From the NCBI GenBank assembly GCA_963931165.1, contig OZ006985.1, forward strand, positions 310,001 through 374,000: 64,000 bases of DNA. The letters are read 5' to 3'. Under the pieces are notes generated by a model that worked only from the letters and a program-made list of their open reading frames with translations, searched no databases and was not told where the DNA came from. The DNA comes from Ornithoclostridium sp944380285. GTDB taxonomy: Bacteria; Bacillota; Clostridia; Christensenellales; UBA3700. Position numbers and translations under genes: made by a program. Numbering within the stretch: position 1 is the first letter of the stretch; each line of letters begins with the position of its first letter. Below are positions 26,006 through 41,000 of the stretch, piece after piece.

Positions 26006-26034
26006 ACTATACCACAACGGCGCGCGGATGTAAA
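26006..26034 (-). promoter_or_regulatory. Promoter of rpsF-ssb-rpsR
   Basis: Reverse-strand TTTACA (26034-26029), 17-base spacer, TATAGT (26011-26006). Confidence 0.7.
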
Positions 26035-26076
26035 GCAATTTGACGTGCGCAAACGCGGAATTTTTTGACTATGCCG

Positions 26077-29000
26077 TCAATTCAACGCGTGTGCGGCGAG
26101 CCATGCCGCATATTTGCCCCATGCAGCAGCGTTTTGGTGCGTGACGTCTGCCGCGCCGACGAACTCGAACAGGCGGAGCGCCGCGATGAGCTTGCGGAAG
26201 TTGTCGGTGTCGAGTTTGGAGCCGTCATAGCTCACCAGCTCGGAGTTGAACACATAGTTTTTGATCACGGACTTGATCAAAGCATTGTCGCTCCAAACTA
26301 TCTTGGCACTCGACGTATCGCCGTCCGTGACCACATTGCCGTCTCTTGTCGCGAGCCCTTGGACATAGCCGTTGCCCGTGCCGGCGTTGTCTTCGCCGAC
26401 CGCGCCGCCGAGAGTGCCGGAAGCGCCGCCGTAGGCGCGGATCGCCGCGACCGCGTTGCTGCTCTCTACGCTCGCAGCAGTCTCAGTTTCGGCATTGTCA
26501 CGGTTGAACGCTATGCCGACCGCGTCGGTCTTGCCGCTCTCCGCCGCGAAGATCAAGCCGTCCGCGACCGCCGTGCCGCCCTTTATCGTGCCGAAGTTGT
26601 TGGCGACAAGCCCTGCGAGCACAGCCTTGCTCGCGCTCGTCGAACCGCCTGCCAACGTGCCCTCGAACGTGCAATTTTCGATCGTACCGTGGTTCTCGAT
26701 CGCGATGCCGGCGGTGACGGTGTTGTCGCCGAATGCGTCGAACACGGAGTCGACGACGGTCAGGTTGCTGACCACGCCGCCCTCGCCTATGCTCTCGATG
26801 AGCGCGGACTTGGCTCCGTCTCCCACGTTGAACTCGAAGATGTTGCTCAACACCTTGCCGTCGCCGTCCAAAGTGCCGGTGAAGTCGAGCATATTGCCCT
26901 CTGCGGTACGCCAAGCGAGCATCGCGCCCTCGCCGCCGAAGTCGATGTTGGCGGACAGCTTGTAGTCGAGCGTGTTGTAGTCGGCGACGCCGCCCTCGTT
27001 GCTCTGCAACGCGCGCCAATCGTCGAGCGAGCCGAGAAGATAGGTCGTCTTGCCGTCCTCCTCCGCTATCTCGGGCTTGAAATATCTCAACGTCAACATG
27101 CCGGACGCGCCGACGATGAAGTTGCCGGTGGAGTCGGTGTCGGTGCCGCCCGATGTGGCGATCGTGAATTGTTGATATTCCTTTATCTTGGCGGAATAGG
27201 TGCCGTCGCCGTTGTCGACGAGTTTTTCTTCATCGACGAGCTGCGCGAACATGCCGGACACGGCGTCGACTTCGATGTTCTCCGCCTGCAAGCAAAGCTT
27301 GTCGTACTCGCCCTGCGTCAAGCCGTACTTCTCCGCCGCTTCGTCAAAGCCCATACCCACCGTCGCGGCGCCGCCCTTCGTCGTCGGCAGTTTGATCGAA
27401 TAGTTGTAGGATTGATCCGCGCCGCTTATCGCAACGCCGATGTTGAGGTCGATGGGCAAAATCCTCGCCTCGATCGTATACTTCGCGAGCGTCGACCAAT
27501 CGAAATCCTGCGGCACGGCGAGAGTGTCTATCTCCGCGTTCCAGGACGCGTCGGTCGACGCGTTGGTCAGGTTGAGGTTGCCCGACTGCGGCGCGAAGAG
27601 CAGCTTTTCGCCGAATTCGGAATCGCTCCACACGCCGGTCACCGCAAAGACGTCGGCGGAGGAATACAGCCCGGCGTCGACGCCCTCGACGCCAACTATG
27701 TCGGCATAGTCGGTCAGCATCGCATAGGCGCGCATGATCTCGGCGACGGAATAGCTTGCAAGCGGAGTGTCGACGCCGAACGGAGCCTTGTCCTCGCCTA
27801 TCGTCACGGGCACGAACTCCGCGCCCTCGTCGGTGTTGACGAGACGTACGAAGTTGCCGTCCGCGTTGACAAGCACGGTGCGGACCGCGGTCGTCGCATT
27901 GACGATCGTCACATACTTCGCCGCGTTCGCGTCGGCGGCGGCTTGCAAACTCTCATCGACGTGAACGCCGCCCAAAGTCTCCTTGTCGGCGACTGTCGTG
28001 TCGGAGAGCCTTGCCGTCGCGTCGGCATTGCCGTCGTAATACTTGTCGGCGTAGACCGTGTCGGCTGTCTTGGGGTGGATGATCAGCGCGATGCCGTCCG
28101 AGACGGAGCTGCCCCCGCCCTCTATCTTGTATGCGACGCGGTTGTCGGTGTCGAAGGTGATGTCGCCGATCGTCGTGCCGCCTCCGCTGATCACGCCCTC
28201 GACGAAGGACTTGGAATAGTAGCCGACCGCGGTGCCGCTGACGGTGACTTCCTTTTCTTCGCCGTCCACGGTGAGCTTGACGGAGTACTGCTGCGCGCTG
28301 CCGTTGTAGATGACCTCTTTGACGGAAGCGGTGCCCTCGGCGACGATCGTGGAGCCGAAGCCGCCTAGCGCGACGACGAACGCGCCCACGCCCTGAGTGG
28401 CGGTCTCGCTGTCGTATTGACCGGCAAGCGAACTGCCGAGCGCGAACACGCCGACGACGCGGTTGAGCCCCGTGCCTACGCTGCCGCCGTTCGCGGCGGT
28501 CAGGTAGCTGATGCCGTAGCCTTCCCAAATGTACTTGCCCATCTCGGCGATCGCCTCGACGGCGATGACCGCGGTCAAATCGTCTGCATAGACGCCGTAG
28601 CCGGACATGTTGGTCTCGCCGGCGGAGCCGAACTCGTTGTGTCTCACGCCGTCCGACGTGAAGTCGCCCTCGGACGTGAAGTAGTATTGAATGAAGCCCT
28701 CTGTGTGCGGAGCGAGCAAGTTCAGCGCGATGCCGAGCGCGTCTGCGGTCACGCCGAGATCTGCCGCGGTGTTGACATAGAGTCCGCTCACGGTGGGCGT
28801 GCCGCTGCCGACGACGCCTTTGACGCCCCAAGCCGCCGCGGCGATGACTCCGTCGATGGTCAAGCCGTCCGCCGCGCCGACGACCGCGCCGCCGTCCGCT
28901 GCCGAGACGGAGCCGCTGCCGTAAGCCGCGACGCGGGTCATAGCGCCGCCCGCGCGCGCCGCAAGTCCGCCGAACGTGCCGCTTTGAGTGACTGTCTCGC

Positions 29001-32000
29001 CGCTTGTCGAAGTCATTTTGACCGCGCCCGAGACGGTCGCCGCGCAATCGGTGATCGTGCCCGTGTTGACGGCGGTGAGCGCGCCTGCATACTGCGCGCC
29101 GTCGATGTTCAATGTGCCGACGACCTCGACGGAGACGTTGACAAGATCGCCGTTGTTGACGCCGACCGCGCCGAAGACGGCGCTGCTCTCGTCAAACGCG
29201 AGGTCGCAGCCCATCAATTTGAGGTTGACGTCGCGTATCGTGCCGTTGTTGACCGCGACGAGCGCGCCGAACGCATTGTAGCCGCCGCTCGGCACCGCCT
29301 CGAGATCGCTCGGCGTGAGCTGAATCGTGTGTCCGTTGCCGTACAGCGTGCCGCCGAAGGTCACGCCCTTGCCCGCGGCGTCAAAACCGTAGATGTCGGC
29401 TATCAAGTAGCCGCTGCCGGAGCCGCCCGTTTTGAGGAATTTAAGCAGATCGTCCGCCGTCGCGATCGCGGTGCCGTCGGTGTGCGTCGCCGCGGCGAGC
29501 TGACCGGGCGCAAGCTCGGACGAAGTCAGCGAGGCGTTGGTGGACGGGACGTCCGCCGCCGTCGCGCCCTTGAGCACGAACTCGTAGCGGTCGGTCGCAA
29601 AGTCGCCCTCGTCATAGCCGTCAATGCCGGAGAAGGAGAACGTCAGCGCATAGGTCGTGCGACCCATGCCGTCGGTGACCGCGCTCCAGAGGAAGTCGTT
29701 GAAGTAGAGCTTGCCGCCTTCGAGCGTGACCGGCGCGGTGTTGAGCTTGACCTCGAACAGCGCGATCAGCGCGGCGTTGAGCAGAGCGACCGCATCGCCC
29801 GAAGTGTAGCCGTCCGCGTGCAGCGGCTTGCCGCTCTCCGCAGTCGCGGTAAGCGCCGCGATCGCCGCCGCGTCCGCGCCCGCGCCGGCAAGGAAGTCGA
29901 GCCCCGCCATTCCGCCGAAGCCTATCCTGTATTCGCCGAGAGCGCGCTCCGCGGTCAGCACGTTGCCCGTGCCGATCGTCAAATTGTCGATCGTGACCCC
30001 GCCGTCCGCGATCGTATAGTTGGCGGCGTTCGTCTTCGGGTTGGCTGCGGTCGAATCAAATGTGACGCCCAGTACCCTCGGAGTGATCGTGACGCCCGAG
30101 TAGACGCCGGCAAGCGCGCCTAACGCGCCGCTCGCGTCGCCGACAATCGCGTATTCGCCCTGAACGCCCGTGTCGACGGAGAGCGAGAACGCACCGTCAA
30201 AGGTCTTGTCCGTCAAGCTGTCAGCATTGACGGTCAGCGGTTTGGGCGTGATCGTGTAGAGCGTTTGGGCGCCGTAAACTTCGCCGGCGTCGGTATATTC
30301 GTAAGAAGTGTAGATGCGCGTGACGACGCCGCTGTCCCAAACATAGTTGGTGTCGTTGAATACGACCCCTGTCAAGCGGAACTCATAGCCGCCTATCGTG
30401 CCATCCTCGCCTTTGAGCACGTTGACCGGCAGCGCGTCGCCTTCCAAAGGCATGCCTTCGGCGTCGACAAAGGCTATGCCGCCGCCCTCACCGAGCATGA
30501 ACTTGCCGTCGTTGAGCAAGATCGCATTGCCGTCCACTCCGTAGAATGTGACCATCGCCCTGTCGAGCGTGGGCAGGGTCGTCGTGCCGTCGTATTCCTT
30601 GGTCAATTGCGCGATCACCGCGAACACGCTGTCAAGCTTCTTGGGCACGATCACGAGAGTGCCCGTGTAGTCGCTCATCGTATAGTTGGCGGCGGAGCCG
30701 TACGACGAGTCGAGTTCTATCGTCAATGTGTAGGTGCCCACATTGCCGGGGTCTGCATCCCAACGGAGGCGGAACCTCAACGAATCATTCGTCGAAGTTT
30801 GGGAGCCGTCCTCTTCACTTACGCTCGTCTGCGAGAAGGGCGCGGTGACGGGCGCGGTGGATATGCCGCTGCCGGATACGGTGCCCTTGTCTCCGAAGTT
30901 GACGACAAAGTCTACCCTGTCGTTGAACGTCCTGTCGTATTCGCGCTCATCCCCGATCGGGTCGCCGCCTACCTCGACGTCGGTGATGCCGGTGATGGCG
31001 AACTTTTCTATCCTGCCGCCGCCCGTAAACACCGCATACCATTGATCGACCGGGGTGAGTTCGCCGCTTTCGGGGTCGGTCACCCAGACAGTCTGAGCCG
31101 CCGCAAGAGCGCTGTCAACGCCGTAGTTGCCCGCGCCCATCGCGCCCTCTTCGCCTGCTGTCATAACCGCGAAGTAGGTGACGTCGCCGACGACGTAGGG
31201 TGTCGAGTTGTCGACGCGCACGAGCACGTTGCGCGTACCTGCGTTGGCGCTGTCATAGTACCAATCGGGTGCGATCGTCTCGCCGTTCACGAAGCCGGTG
31301 AACGCCGACGCCGGCGCGGTCGTGATCGCGGTCGTGCCGTCGTAGGTCTTGGTGACCGTGCCGGCGTTGAGAGTGAGCGGCGCGGGCGCGATCGTGAACG
31401 GGGCCTCCGCATCGGCGGGAGCGGTCACAGCGACCGCGGCGCCGGAGTCGGAAAGCGTGCCTTGAACACAGAAGTTGGTCGGCGTGACGCCGTCGGCTCC
31501 CAGCACGCGGTAGACGGTCGTGCCGTCCTTAAGCGTGAACGGGACGACGGACACGAGCGCGGACTTGCCTATGCCGATATTCGCGGTGTCAAACGCGACC
31601 GCGATCATGTCGCGCGTCACTGTGACGCTGTCGAGCGCGACGCTCGCCGCAAAGACGGTTTTTTCGTTCACAGCGGCGGTGCCGTCATAGGTCTTGGACA
31701 ATTGCGAGATCGTCAACTCGACCGGTTCGATGTAGTAGATCGCGCTGTCGCCCTCGGCGTGCGGCGGCGTCGGAGTGACGGGCACGTTGACGCCGGACGG
31801 CAGCTCGAAGTTGCCCATGCCGACGGGTGCGAGCGCAACGCCGTATGCACCGACGTCTGTCGGCGCCGCTTCAAGCTGAGCGCCGTCCGCGCCGAGGAAG
31901 ATCAAGCCCTCTGCGGTCGGGGTCAGCGTGACGACGAGCGGGGCGGGTGTCGTGCCGTCGTCCCCTGCCGGGAAGTTGACGGTCATCGTCATCGCCGTGC

Positions 32001-35000
32001 CCTCGGGGATGACCACCTCGGCGGTGGCGTCATAGGTCTTGGCGAACTTTTGGGAGGTGATCGTCACCGCGCTTGCGTCGGCGATGACAAGCCTGCGTAT
32101 GACCGCGACGTTGTCGACCTGAACGCCGCTCTCCGCCGCGGTGCCTTGGACGCAATAGTTGCCGGCGACGCCGCTCGTTGCGATCATATTGTAAGAAGTG
32201 TTTTGCACCGGCAAAGCGGTGATGTTGATGACGACGCTCGTGTTGCCCTGCCCTTCGATGCGCGTGACGCCGTCCGAGGCGTGGGTCGCGTCGGGCGACA
32301 GGTAGCTGCCGGTGATTGCGGCGGCGACTTCTTGCGGAGCGGCGGTGATCGTCGCGCCCGTGAACGAAGTCGTGCCGTCATAGGTCTTGTCGACGGAAGT
32401 TATCTCGACTGCCGCCGGAGTGATCGCATAGACCTCGGTATGCTGCGCGCCGATGTCGTTGCCGTCTTCGTCCGTCTGAGTGGGCGGCGTGCCTTCGGGG
32501 AACACCGGGATGACCGCATCGGTCGGGATGGCGTAGTTGCCGAGCTCTTCGGTGAACGCGGTCGCCCAGACGAGATATTCGCCGACAAACAAGCCGTCAA
32601 CGCCGGCGATCTGCGCGGCGCGCGACCCCTCGTCGACGCCGTAGAGCAGCGACGTGACGACGGTCTTGTCAAATGGGACCCTGGCCGTCTGATCGTATTT
32701 GTCGGTGACGGTGACGGTCAGGACGACCGTCTCATCGCCGACCGCGGGACCTGCGTACCCCTCGTCGCCGTATCTCTTCGAGTAGAGTGCGGCGGTGATG
32801 AACACGTTGCCGCCGACAAAGCCGGCTTCGGGATTATCGGGGTCTTGCGAGCCGCCGGAGACGGACTGCTTGACGATCTCGAACACGCCGTTCGCCGCAC
32901 CTTGATCGAGCGCGAAATAGGTGTTGTCGTTGAGCGAGACGGAGATCGTATATTCGCCGACGCCCGGCAGCTCGGCGTCGCCCGAGATGGTCACCGTGAA
33001 CGAGAGCGCGGTGATGTCGCCGATCTGCGGCGTGCCGCTCGGCGTCCCGTCGGCGGCAAAGCCGTATCGCAGATCCAAATCGAACACGACGTCCGCAGCC
33101 GTATAGGTCGCGCCGGCGCGGTATTCGAACTGCGTGCCGTCGACCGCCTCGCTCATCGTCTTGTCCGCCGAGCCCGACGTATAGCCGTAAATATATGTCG
33201 TTATCTCATTGGCGCCGATGAGATACTTGTCGATGACGCCGACGCCTCCGACAACGGAATAGCCGTCCTCTCTTGTCGCGCCGTCGATGAAGTGGTTGAT
33301 CTGCATGCTGTCTATCGTCAGCACGTCATAGGATCTGCCGCCGATGTTGTAGCTCCTGATCGGGAACAGCACCTCGCCGTTCGTTTGCGGCTCGGGATCG
33401 CGATAGACCGCTTCGCCGACAAAGGAGTTTTCGTTGTAGGCGCTGTCGGCAAAGCCTTCGATCGCGAACTCGGCGACGTTGTCCCCCGTATCGGTCGCGA
33501 CGGTGTTGTCGAACTCCTTCTTGACGCGGGTGACGTCGAGCGCCTTGGGTGTGACCACGAAGGAGACGGAAGTTTCGCCGCCTCTATATTCGTAATTGAC
33601 CTCGTCCTCCGCAGACAGTTTGACACCGACCTCGGCGGTATAGTCGCCGATCGGCAGAGTGTCGTTCATCGAATACGAACCGCCGAGAGTGTCGTTGGTC
33701 GCGTCGGAAACCGAGGGCTCGAGCGTGAGCTTATTTCCGTCGATATCCGACACGGACGCCAAAATTTCGATGTCTTGTCTGCCGCCGTTGTAGACGTAGG
33801 AATTGTCGCCGTCCACGCTCGCGTCCGCCTCGGAGACGACCTGTTTTTTGACCGTGAACTCGAACGTGAGTTCGCCGTCGTTGTCCTCGTCGAGCTCTGT
33901 CGACCACTCGTAGTCGGCGGTGCCTTCGCTGACGACGATGGTCAAGGTGACGGTGTAGACGCCCACATCGCCTTCCGCCCCATCGCCTTCGGAATACGCT
34001 ATCTCGACCAGGATGGTATCGACGATCTCGTCCGCATTGACCCAATTGCTGCCCTCTTTGGCGGCTCCGCCGAAGGTGTTGCCGGCATGATAGGTAAAGC
34101 CGTCGTTATTGTTCGCGGAGTTGATCTCGGCACCGCGCACTTCAAACGAGGCGCTGTCGGAATTCCACTCTTGGGTGATCGTGACAGAGAAGTGTTCCGC
34201 CTCGATCGTATATTGATAGATCTTGCCGTCCGCAAATGTGGCGGAGTCGAGATAGTAGTTGCCCGGGAAGTTGTCGCCTTGCGTCGCATTGGGGCAGTCG
34301 TTGCCTTGATAGTCTCTATCGACGGCGACAAGTACATCGTAGTCATTCAGTCCGTCGCTGATCGTTTGGGTCGTAAAGGTGATCGCTCTTGTGCCGACGC
34401 GCCTGTTGGCAAATTCGCCGTCCGGGCGAATGTCGACGCTCTCGCCGTTGTCCGCGCGGACGATCACGACCGCGGCGTTGTACGGATCGTTGTAGTTGAG
34501 CTGCGTTGCGCCGCTGTAACGCATGCTCACCGACTCGATCTCGACCTTGACCGGGGTGATGCCGCCGACCGCGGGAGAAGCGTCCTCGACGTAGTAGTTG
34601 AGGTTGTCGGCGTCGCCTTCGACGGCGAGCACGGTATAGTCGGTACCGCCGATGTCGACCGGGGTCGTCTCGAGGACGAAGTCCTTACCCGCGCCGGAGA
34701 TCAGATAGTCGTCAAACGCGCCGAGGAAGACGATGCCCTCGTCCGCGGCGATCGGAGCGTTGTCGGAAACATATGTGAACACCGTGCCGTCGGTCTGGTC
34801 GCCGCTGCCGTCGTATTGCTTGACAATGGACTTGAACTCTATCAACTTGGGCGTGATGTACAGGCGCGCGTCCTCTATATTGATGGGGAACGAAGTGACG
34901 CCGTTCGGCAGCGTATAGTTGTTGGACTCGAAGTCGGAGACCGTCACGGTGAGCGTATAGCCGCCCTCGCTGACATTGATCGCGTCGCCGTTGATGGTAT

Positions 35001-38000
35001 AGGTGAGCTTGTAGGTCGCGTCGTCGGTGTTCAGCACATATCCGTTGGGATCGGTCACGGTCAGCGTTCCGTCGAACAGGTCGGCGGTTGCGTCGGGCTT
35101 TGTGCCGTCATAGATGCGGAAGATGTCCTCCATCGAGTAGACGAACGACGTCTCTTGAATGACGATCTCGGTGATGATGAGCGTGCCGATGTTCAGCGGC
35201 GAGGGCTCCAAGACATAGTTGCCGTTTGTCGAAACAAGGGTGATCGTGGTCTCGTATTCGCCCTTGTCCCTGACGGACTCCGCCCCTCCGAACAGATAGG
35301 ACAGCGTCACGCGGTCGTCGTCGGCGAGCATTCCGGAGATCACGCCGTTGCGGTCGAAAGTCGTGCTGCCCGATGCGGCGCCGGCGATGTTCACGGTCGA
35401 CCCCTCGAACGCCGCCTCAGTATAGTAGTAGTCGTGGCGGTATTCCACCTGTCTATCGTTGGCGTCCGTCCAGCGCCATTCGACGCCCGCACCGTCGGTG
35501 ACCAGGAAGGTGAAGTCGTCCAAAGTGAGCTTGTAGGGCGTGATCGTGGAATTGGAGCCGTTGAAGCTGACGGTACCGCTGTTGTAATAGCCATCGATGT
35601 CTGCGGCGACTGTCTTTCCGTCCGAAAGCCGCTGTCTGACCACCGCGAAGTTGGTCGCGTTGCCATCCGGGGCGGTGATGAGCATGATCTTGTGCGCCGA
35701 GACGGTCGCGCTCGTTCCGCTGCCGTTGACGGTGCGGAAGTACATCGCGTGGGAATCGTCGGCGGTGAACCTCTGTTCGCCCTGATCCTTGCCGGCGAAC
35801 GAACCTCCGATCAAGAACCCTTCGGGCGGTTCTTCCGGCGAGGCGGTGTAGGTGAACGTGGCGCCCGTCACCTCGTCGGTGCCGTCATAGACCTTGGTCA
35901 CGCTGACCCCGCTGATGCCGGACGGCAGGATCGCGGTGTAGAAGTCGTAATAGTCCGTGCCGACGCCGAACATGACCGTGCGCTGAGACGTGTTGACTTT
36001 GAGCCCGGTGTCCGCGCCGGTCTCGTCCTCAAACAGCAAGCGTATGTAGTACTCCCCTGCGTCGCGCGGCGCCCCCGTCAGCCTGTCGGGCGATTGCAAG
36101 TTGCCGTCCGCATCCGCGACGAGCTTGTAGAAATCGAACATGTTCTCGGCAAGGTTCGCGGGCTCGTCAAGCACCTTGATCATGGGATCTTTGTAGCTGA
36201 CATAATACAACGTCGGCAATTCGAGATCGCGGTCGTTATAGATGTACGGCTGTTTGTCGTAGTAGGTCAAAGACGTGACGATCGTCTCGCCGTCCTCGTT
36301 CTCTTCGGTATCCTTGACCATGCTGTATCTGTCCATGTCGGGCGCGATCGAGACGGCGGCGCCTATCTCATAGGTGAAGATCAGGTTGACGCTGTCGTTG
36401 TCGCGGCGCATTGTGCGGTCGAACTTGTTGTTTGCCATCGCCTCCTCGAGCGAGTTGACGGTGTTGTAGTAGTCTGTCTTCTGCGTCGTGTCGTCAATGC
36501 CCGACCCGTCCGGATACTCCCACACCTCCTCGATCGACCAAACGAATTGCGCGAGGTTTTCGTCGGTGTACAGCTCGAAGTCGAGCCTGATGTCCGAGGT
36601 GATCTCTTCCGTCTCGAACGACATCGAAGCGACGGTGTTGGGGTCGTTCATATCCAGCTCGCGCTCCTCGCTCTCCCCGAACGCGACCTCGTAGATGTAG
36701 ACGTTGTTGGGAGCGTACTGCACGTCGAACGAATGCATAATGTATGTAGACGGCTCGTTGACCCAGTCGCCGTTTGCGACGTGGGTCATCTTGCCCGACG
36801 TGCGCGCTCCGATCAAGTCGTCCGTATAGTTAGTGCCGCCTACTTGAGAGGACGGATTGACGATCTTGTGGAAATAGCGGTCGATGATCGAGGTGTAGGT
36901 GTTGCCCTTCCTGCCGTAAATGCCGTAGTTGGCGCCGTCATAGCCGCTGCCGACAAGGCTGCTCTCGTTGGTGTCTTCGCCGTAATGCCCGGCATATGCC
37001 TCGATCGTGAATGCGGAGTTGAGTTGGAAATTGCCGTCCGCGTCCAACGTGCCGACATCCATCATCTGCGCGCCGCTGCCGGTGTTGACAGGCACGGAGA
37101 TCGCGTCGTAATTCTCCTCCGCAGCCAACGTGGTCAAGACCATCTCGGCACGCCCGACAACATAGTCATACTTGACTTTGAAGTCGGCGTTTTCCTCTCT
37201 TTGCGCCGCTGTCTTGCCGTAATAATAATTGTCGCGGTGATAGGTGGTGTAGTTTTCGACGCCGTACATAAAGTAGACGTTTTGGAGCGCGTCCTCTTCG
37301 CAGACGCCGACCATCTGACCGCCCATCGAGTAGTTCTTTTTGCTGGCTAAGTAATAGGTGGCGGTTTCGCTGGTTGCCGCATCATCCATTGCCGAATATT
37401 CGACGTTGCCGTTCCAATTGCAGATGACGCCGTTGATAAAGCCGTGGTTTTCGTAATGCGCGTTGACATAGATCGGATTGAATTGTTCGTGCGTGGAGTT
37501 GAGCCCGACGATGATGCCGCCGATGCCGTAGACAAACTCGTTGTTCCAATCGGCAAAGTTGCCGCTTTCGGTGGTGATGTCGTTGAGCGCACGCGCGACG
37601 ACGTCGCCTTCGCCGTTGAGGACGACGTTATAGATCTCGGTACCGCCCATCATCCACCCGACAAGTCCGCCTGCAAACGCGAGCAAGCTGGTCTTACGAC
37701 CATCCCAATCGAAAGTCGGCCATGCGTTTTGCGTCTTGATCGCAGAGCCGGTCTTGAGGTCGAGAGTGCAATTGCGGATGTAAGCTGTGGCGCCTGCGTC
37801 TCCGCCGTCACGCAGCATATAGCCGGCATAGCCCGCAGCGGCGACGATGGTGTTGATCTGCCCCTCTTTACCGTTGTCGAGTTCGTTGCCTCTGTTTTTG
37901 GCGTTGCAAACCGTCCTGTCCGCCAAAAATTCAACGCCCTCGTTGAGAGTCAACGAGCAATTCTCGATCGTACCTGCGTTGACCGCGGTGATCACGCCGG

Positions 38001-41000
38001 TGACCAACATCGCGCCGTAGCCGTTGTTGTGGATGGTCACGCTGTTTTGCAACACGAAGTTGATGTTGGCGATCGTGCCGAGGTTGCGGCCCATAAACAA
38101 GCCGCCGACGCCCACGCCTACTTCTCCGAGATCATACTCAGAACCCCAAGGGCTGTCGTAACCATTAATTATTGCGCCGATGTCAGCATCGTCAAATTGA
38201 GAGCCTCCGCCATCGCCGTAGTTTTCTCCGCCGCTGACATAGCTGATCGCGGTCTCGCCGTCTTCCAAAATGCCGATCGCCCTGTCTTCGGCGGCGACTT
38301 CTTCGCCTCTGTTCGTCCAAATTTGATAGGCGCTCTTTGTGCCGCTTGCGGTCAAAGTGATCGTATGCCCCTGCCCGTCAAGCGACTTGCGTGCCGACAT
38401 AGTAACCGCGGTCGCGCCGAAGTCTACATTGAAGCTCGCGCCCAAAACACCGATGTCAGCGTTGGCGTATTTGGAATAGTCGGCGTCGGTCGTAGCAAGT
38501 CCGTACATCCAAGAAGCGATGTTCGTCTGCCCCGACGTCGTCTTGTCTTCTGCGTTTTTGCCACTCGAGATGAAGGTCATCAATTGTTCTTGATTGGTGA
38601 TGAGGACCTCGTCGAACGTGATCTCGATCACATAGATGCCGTGCGACGCGCCTATGCCCGCCATATTAGCGCTTGCATTCGCAAACGTCGCGAGAGCTTC
38701 GTCTATGCTGACGGTCGCGGAAGCGGGCGGAGTGCCGCCGCTGCTCGAATTCATTTGTTGAACTTCCGTGATGCCTTCTTTCCCGCTGTCCGCCTCACCG
38801 TTGTAATAGGCGGTGTAGGATCGATAGCTCAATGCGTCGGTGATCTCACCGATCGTGAAAGTGAGTTTGCCGTTACTTGCCCAAACGGCGTCGATGTCAT
38901 TGTTGAGTTCGCCGGCAAAGCGGCTGTTGGTCAGCCACAGCCTGATGCCTCTTTGCGCAAGGTCGCCGTAATTGTTGACGTCCGCCGCCGCGTAGCCGTA
39001 CACCGCAAGCTCGGTGCGCTCGTTGAACACGGTGGAGACGTTGCCGATGTAGGCGCTGCTCGCCCACGGCGCGTCGCCGTAGTAGTTGACCTTCCAGACG
39101 ACGTTTTTGAGCTTGGTCGTGTCGATGTTTGTCGTGACCGTCGTGCCGTCCGCCCCGACGGTGACGCCGTCAAAGAGCCTGCCTGTGATCAGACCGACCT
39201 TGGAGCCGTTGACCGCGCGCAGATAGCCCTCGAAGTCGACATAAATGCTGTCGAGCGTCGACGGATTGATGCGTTTGTAGGTGTTTGTCGCGATGGACGT
39301 GTCCTGCGCCAAGTTGGAAGCGAGACCGATCGCGCCGCCGCTGTAGAGGTCGACCGAGGAAGATTGCTGCGCGCTGTTTTCGTCGATGCCGTTGTAGAGA
39401 TAGCCGACGCCCTTGACGACGGCGCGTTCGATCGTCGCGCCGTTGGCGACGCCGACGAGGTTGCCGAGAGCGGCGGTGCCGTTCTGCCGAGTGCCGCCCA
39501 CCAGCATACGGGACAGGTATTCGGTGTCTATGCGCGCGTCGGACATCACGCCGCGCAGATCGCCGACGATGCCGCCCAAAGCCGCGAAGTTGTGGGGCGC
39601 GTTGATGTCGATGAAGCTGTACGCCTTCATCACCACTTCCAGCCCGTCGGCGGAAGTGTCGTTGTCCTCGTTGCTGACCATACCTATCCAGCCGCCCACC
39701 GATATGCGGTTGAGCCCCGTCGACGAAGTGACGGCGATGCCGTCCCCGTCCCCGAAGGTCATCGTGCCGACGCCCCCGATCGAGGAATCGGCGCCTATCT
39801 GCGCGCCGACCATACCGCCGACGACAAGGTCTTTGCCCTCATAGCCGTCCGTCACTTCGATCGTGGTGACGCGGTCGTATGACAGAGCGTTGACGCCGCT
39901 GATCGTGCCCGCGTTGACGCCGACGAACATACCGAAAATGACGCCGGCATAACCGTCGTAGGAACCGCCCTGCATATCGGACGGATAGGCGTCCTCGGCG
40001 GTCTCCATGACAGTCGCGTAATCGATAGTGATGTCGCCGCCGCCCGAAGTGCCGTTGCTGATGATGACGTTGACGTTGCTGACTACGCCGTTGTTGACGG
40101 CGAGGAACATACCGCGCGCGGCATACAGACCGCTGTTGACGACCTCTGTCGAGCCGTCGCCTCTCTCTTCGCGCCAGATCATCTCCTGCGGCGCGATGTT
40201 GGAACCCATCGCGCCCGCTACCGTGACCTTGTAGCCCAAACCGGAGTTGCCTTCCAGCGTCCTGCCCGCGCCCCATACAAAGCCCGTCTTCGTGTCATAG
40301 AGATAGATGTTGAAGTCCTGTGTGGAAAATTCGTTCGACTGGGTCAACGCGACGGTCTGCGCGCCGGCGTACCAGCCGTAATATCTGTACTTGCTCTGTC
40401 CGTAGACGGAGGGGTCCGTCGAAGCGGCATAGGGCACGCCCGCCAGCGCGGAGCGCAGCATATACTCGTCGCGGTTGTTGTCGTTGGTGTAGACCTTGAC
40501 CGAAGAGGACAGCGTATATTCCGTTATCGTACCGTCGGTCACTGCGACCGTGACGGCGCTTGCCGAACCGAAGTTCCACGAAGCGGCAAACGCGGGCCCC
40601 ATGTTGACCGCGGTCATGCCGTTGGGATTGATCGCCAAATAGTCGACGTCGCGGTCGGACGCGTCGGTGATGCGGTAGCCGCCGCCGAGCGAAGTAGTCG
40701 TCTTGGGCGAGCCGCCGTAGGCGTTCGCCAAGCTGTATTCTTTGCCGTCGTGGACGGCGAACACCGCGTCGTTCACGGTCACGCCGCCCTCGTTGTAGCC
40801 GCTCCACCAGCCGTAATCGCCCGGCGTATTGACATTGTACAGTCCGCCGGCGAGCATCGCCTTGACGTCCGACAGAGCCGGAGAGATGCCTGCCGCGCCG
40901 ACCGCGCCGCCCATACGGACGTTGGCTCCCGCCGCCGCCGTGACGGCGATCGCGCCGAGACCGGAGACGGTCGCAGAGGTCGCCGTGCCGGCGGTGATCT

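Noticed and set aside
26077..26150. A sortase motif at the end of the giant protein
   Set aside because: The C-terminus reads AAWGKYAAWLAAHALN with no LPxTG-like motif, hydrophobic segment or basic tail.
30265..37350. A 2361-codon open frame on the plus strand (and a 767-codon one at 26065-28368)
   Set aside because: Antisense shadows of the 6391-residue gene. They have Arg/Val/Asp-rich low-complexity composition, no ribosome sites and no recognisable domains, as expected opposite a G+C-rich gene.
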